Assembly (NCBI GenBank): GCA_947627815.1
Contig: CANQXN010000065.1
Coordinates: forward strand, 1 to 9,091
DNA: 9,091 nucleotides
DNA from: an uncultured Clostridia bacterium
Lineage (GTDB): Bacteria > Bacillota > Clostridia > Oscillospirales > CAG-272
Reading direction: 5' to 3'
The translations under genes were made by a program, and so were the position numbers. Below, one piece after another: positions 7,165-9,091 of the stretch. Below the pieces are notes generated by a model. That model was not told where the DNA came from, did no database searches, and worked only from the letters and a program-made list of their open reading frames with translations. The number at the start of each line of letters is the position of its first letter. The first letter of the stretch is position 1.

Positions 7165-7194
7165 GCGGATCCTGCTTCAGGGTTCGCTTTTTTT
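7165..7194 (+). terminator. Intrinsic terminator of the HTH-nrdG unit
   Basis: A 10-bp stem (7165-7174 with 7178-7187, including two G-T pairs) has a 3-base CTT loop and is followed directly by seven T residues (7188-7194). It lies 33 bases after the nrdG stop. It should end the nrdG transcript before the nrdD control region. Confidence 0.9.
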
Positions 7195-7356
7195 GTCGGG
7201 CGGCGGTTTTTTGTGTCAAAAATGACGGAAAGAGCCGCCACGACCCCCGCCGCTTTCCCCCTCTTTTTTTGAAAAAGAGAGCCTCAAGGGGCTATATTTT
7301 TTTGTTTTTGCCCGGTTTCCCACCGAAAAAGCGAACAAATGTTTGATAGGGCTAAG
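7195..7356. other. Gene-free spacer with small hairpins
   Basis: No gene is supported in this stretch. It contains a hairpin CTCTTTTT/AAAAAGAG (7261-7279), then a weak hairpin (7280-7293) followed by a T-rich run that could be a backup terminator. A possible weak promoter, TTGAAA (7269-7274) with TATATT (7293-7298) at an 18-base spacing, overlaps these hairpins. A GGCGG/CCGCC pairing (7202-7206 with 7235-7239) is also possible. Poly-T and poly-A runs make the region AT-rich compared with the genes around it. Confidence 0.45.
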
Positions 7357-7372
7357 ACACTATATTTTGTGG
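7357..7372. promoter_or_regulatory. NrdR box 1 upstream of nrdD
   Basis: The 16-base site ACACTATATTTTGTGG matches the published NrdR-box consensus (ACACWATATNTWGTGT) at all but the last position. NrdR is the zinc-ribbon/ATP-cone repressor of ribonucleotide reductase genes. Its position before an nrdD gene makes the assignment strong, although the nrdR gene itself is not in the window. Confidence 0.9.
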
Positions 7373-7397
7373 CAAATAAAAAAATGCACAAAATTTT

Positions 7398-7413
7398 TTT
7401 CTATATGTTGTGG
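7398..7413. promoter_or_regulatory. NrdR box 2 upstream of nrdD
   Basis: The site TTTCTATATGTTGTGG keeps the core and the right half of the NrdR consensus, but its left ACA is replaced by TTT. It begins 41 bases after box 1, about four helical turns, so both sites would face the same side of DNA. It ends 10 bases before the -35 element. An extra half-site, CACAAAA (7387-7393), lies between the boxes. Confidence 0.8.
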
Positions 7414-7423
7414 TTATTGCTGA

Positions 7424-7452
7424 TTGACAAATCTGGCAGGACATGGTATACT
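7424..7452 (+). promoter_or_regulatory. Near-consensus promoter of nrdD
   Basis: A perfect TTGACA (7424-7429), a 17-base spacer and TATACT (7447-7452) are preceded by TGG, an extended -10. The expected start is near 7459, giving a leader of about 208 bases. The NrdR boxes lie just upstream of the -35 rather than over it. With such a strong core promoter, repression would be expected to be the main control. Confidence 0.92.
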
Positions 7453-7458
7453 GATTCT

Positions 7459-7666
7459 ACCGTTGCTGCTTTGCACCGCTTGGCATGTTGTCTTTGTGCC
7501 GGCGGCGCGTTTTTTCCTCGGGATCCGGCGCGTGTCCTGCCGCGTCCTTTGACTTTTTCTCCCGCGCCGCGCTTTGTATACCGGCGCATGAAGGGGCGGG
7601 TTTATGGGGAACATAACAAAGATAAAAAACAGGAAAGATAAAATATAAAGGAAAAGGAAGGATTGA
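7459..7666 (+). other. Long structured 5' leader of nrdD
   Basis: The region between the expected transcript start and the nrdD ATG is about 208 bases, much longer than the other leaders here (30-35 bases). Besides the terminator-like hairpin it can form a nested hairpin: CCCGC (7561-7565) with GCGGG (7596-7600), enclosing GCCG (7566-7569) with CGGC (7582-7585). The 3' arm of the first hairpin (7502-7509) is also perfectly complementary over eight bases to 7563-7570, so the two structures could compete. I recognise no known riboswitch class. The last 60 bases are purine-rich and appear unstructured before the ribosome site. Confidence 0.5.
7473..7515 (+). terminator. Terminator-like hairpin in the nrdD leader (possible attenuator)
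   Basis: Bases 7473-7485 can pair with 7497-7508, leaving an 11-base loop. The stem has two GC-rich blocks, one A-C mismatch, one bulged T and one G-T pair. One base later comes a run of six T residues (7510-7515). If it terminates, transcripts would end about 55 bases from the expected start. It is read from sequence by hand pairing; function as an attenuator is inference. Confidence 0.6.
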
Positions 7667-9091
7667 ATGAACATGTACCGTGTGATCAAAAGGGACGGCA
7701 AAATTGCCGATTTTAATATAGCCAAAATCAGCGCGGCGATCACCAAAGCCTTTGACGCGCAGAACAAGCAGTATCATCCTTCGGTGATCGATCTTCTCGC
7801 CCTGAAGGTGACCGCCGATTTCGAAGGCAAGATTTCCAACGACCTCATCGCCGTGGAAGACATTCAGGACAGCGTGGAAACCGTTCTGATCCAAGCGGGC
7901 TACGCCGATGTGGCCAAAGCCTATATTCTTTACCGCCGCCAGCGCGAAAAACTGCGCAACATGAAGTCTACCATTCTCGACTATAAAGAACTTGTGGATA
8001 AGTATGTCAAGGCCACCGACTGGCGCGTCAAGGAGAACTCCACCGTCACCTATTCGGTGGGCGGCCTGATTCTTTCCAATTCGGGCGCCATTACCGCCAA
8101 TTATTGGCTTTCCGAAATCTACGACGACGAGATTTCCAACGCCCACAAGAGCGGCGATCTTCATCTGCACGACCTTTCTATGCTCACAGGCTACTGCGCC
8201 GGCTGGTCGCTGAAACAGCTGATTCAGGAAGGGCTTGGCGGTGTGCCGGGCAAGATCACCTCGAAACCCGCCAGCCACCTCGCCACCCTCTGCAATCAGA
8301 TGGTGAACTTTTTGGGCATCATGCAGAACGAGTGGGCGGGCGCGCAGGCCTTCTCCTCCTTTGACACCTATCTCGCCCCCTTTGTCAAGGTCGATCATCT
8401 GACTTACGATCAGACCAAAAAATGCATCGAAGCCTTTGTGTTCGGCGTGAACACGCCCTCCCGCTGGGGGACGCAGGCGCCGTTTTCGAACATCACCCTC
8501 GACTGGACGGTGCCGGCCGACCTCGCCGAACTGCCCACCATTGTGGGCGGCAAGGAAATGGATTTCAAATACAAAGACTGCAAGGCCGAAATGGACATGG
8601 TCAATAAAGCCTTCATCGAAACGATGATCGAAGGCGACGCCAACGGTCGCGGCTTCCAATACCCCATTCCCACCTATTCCATCACCTCGGATTTCGACTG
8701 GTCGGACACCGAAAACAACCGCCTTTTGTTCGAGATGACCGCCAAATACGGCACGCCTTATTTCTCCAACTATATCAACAGCGATATGGAGCCTTCCGAT
8801 GTGCGTTCCATGTGCTGCCGGCTGCGTCTTGACCTGCGCGAACTGCGTAAAAAGAGCGGCGGCTTCTTCGGGAGCGGCGAAAGCACCGGCTCTATCGGCG
8901 TTGTCACCATCAATATGCCGAGGATCGCCTATCTTTCCTCCTCAAAAGAAGAGTTTTTCGCTCGCCTCGATCACATGATGGACATCGCGGCGCGCTCGCT
9001 GAAAATCAAACGCACGGTCATCACCAAACTGCTCGACGAGGGGCTTTATCCCTACACCAAACGCTATCTCGGCACCTTTGACAACCATTTT
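7667..9091 (+). CDS. nrdD: Anaerobic ribonucleoside-triphosphate reductase NrdD (3' partial)
   Basis: This is the catalytic subunit of class III ribonucleotide reductase, which reduces ribonucleoside triphosphates to deoxy forms in the cytoplasm using an oxygen-sensitive glycyl radical. The frame is open to the window end, giving 475 residues of an expected 700-780. An N-terminal ATP-cone allosteric domain spans about residues 3-95 (YRVIKRDGKIADFNIAKI). The catalytic barrel begins around 125 with TYSVGGLILSNSGAITANYWLSE, then GDLHLHDLSMLTGYCAGWSL (Cys177), NTPSRWGTQAPFSNITLDW (262-280) and SMCCRLRLDLREL (Cys383, Cys384). Cys177 and one of 383/384 correspond by motif to the paired active-site cysteines known from phage T4 NrdD. 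The C-terminal zinc site and glycyl radical loop lie outside the window. ATG 7667 has AAGG-type purine ribosome sites (7648-7661); ATG 7673, two codons later, is an alternative. Confidence 0.96.
   Translation, partial: MNMYRVIKRDGKIADFNIAKISAAITKAFDAQNKQYHPSVIDLLALKVTADFEGKISNDLIAVEDIQDSVETVLIQAGYADVAKAYILYRRQREKLRNMKSTILDYKELVDKYVKATDWRVKENSTVTYSVGGLILSNSGAITANYWLSEIYDDEISNAHKSGDLHLHDLSMLTGYCAGWSLKQLIQEGLGGVPGKITSKPASHLATLCNQMVNFLGIMQNEWAGAQAFSSFDTYLAPFVKVDHLTYDQTKKCIEAFVFGVNTPSRWGTQAPFSNITLDWTVPADLAELPTIVGGKEMDFKYKDCKAEMDMVNKAFIETMIEGDANGRGFQYPIPTYSITSDFDWSDTENNRLLFEMTAKYGTPYFSNYINSDMEPSDVRSMCCRLRLDLRELRKKSGGFFGSGESTGSIGVVTINMPRIAYLSSSKEEFFARLDHMMDIAARSLKIKRTVITKLLDEGLYPYTKRYLGTFDNHF

Noticed and set aside
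7160..7190. A GGTTCG string resembling a tRNA T-arm
   Set aside because: No acceptor, D or anticodon stems can be built around it. It is explained by the nrdG terminator stem followed by seven T residues.
7269..7298. Second promoter, TTGAAA with TATATT at 18 bases, upstream of the NrdR boxes
   Set aside because: Not listed as a separate promoter because it overlaps two hairpins and T-rich runs, lacks an extended -10 unlike the other four promoters, and the downstream TTGACA/TATACT is far stronger. It is noted in the spacer entry.
7339..7641. A 100-codon plus-strand frame before nrdD
   Set aside because: It spans both the NrdR boxes and the promoter, begins upstream of the predicted transcript start, lacks a good ribosome site and encodes no recognisable protein.
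7459..7666. Cobalamin riboswitch before nrdD
   Set aside because: B12 riboswitches occur before ribonucleotide reductase genes, but I found no B12-box-like core and the fold seen is unlike it.
7457..8659. A 400-codon open frame on the minus strand, antisense to nrdD and its leader
   Set aside because: It mirrors a well-supported nrdD frame, overlaps the nrdD promoter-leader region, and its protein looks like a codon-bias shadow (rich in His, Gly, Ala, Val with no domain). GC-rich codon use commonly keeps the opposite frame open.

Overview
The window looks like ordinary chromosomal DNA of an anaerobic, Gram-positive, Clostridia-like bacterium of moderately high GC. This is inferred from three things. 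The gene set includes a V/A-type ATPase, class III ribonucleotide reductase with a NrdG2-type activase, and zinc-ribbon/DUF4234 and DUF2752 membrane proteins. Ribosome binding sites are strong and purine-rich. The four best promoters share 17-bp spacers and extended -10 (TGN) elements. The exact taxon cannot be read from the sequence. I saw no phage, transposon, CRISPR, tRNA or rRNA.

Layout. (1) Positions 1-1732, plus strand: the end of a V-type ATPase operon, with subunit B (5' end outside the window) then subunit D. It closes at a perfect 15-bp stem that also ends the converging operon. (2) Positions 1782-4692, minus strand: a two-gene unit reading tex then an unusual Xre-type regulator. 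That regulator has a long low-complexity linker, 42-bp DNA repeats and a C-terminal membrane anchor. (3) Positions 4693-4911: a divergent promoter region with one strong promoter for each direction. (4) Positions 4912-5894, plus strand: two translationally coupled membrane proteins (double zinc ribbon-DUF4234, then DUF2752). (5) Positions 5941-7194, plus strand: a promoter, a small Xre-type regulator, the NrdG2-type radical SAM activase and a strong intrinsic terminator. (6) Positions 7195-7666: a gene-free, AT-rich regulatory region with two NrdR-box-like sites four helical turns apart, a near-consensus promoter and a leader containing a terminator-like hairpin. (7) Position 7667 to the window end: nrdD, anaerobic ribonucleoside-triphosphate reductase, running off the 3' edge.

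How the parts fit. NrdG2 would use S-adenosylmethionine and an iron-sulfur cluster to install the glycyl radical on NrdD, which makes deoxynucleotides without oxygen. Although adjacent, the two genes appear separately controlled: nrdG sits behind an Xre regulator with no visible NrdR box, whereas nrdD has paired NrdR boxes and a possible attenuator. No clearly new multi-gene system is visible. The points most worth a second look are the nrdD control region, the tex-linked membrane-anchored regulator, and the split control of nrdG and nrdD.
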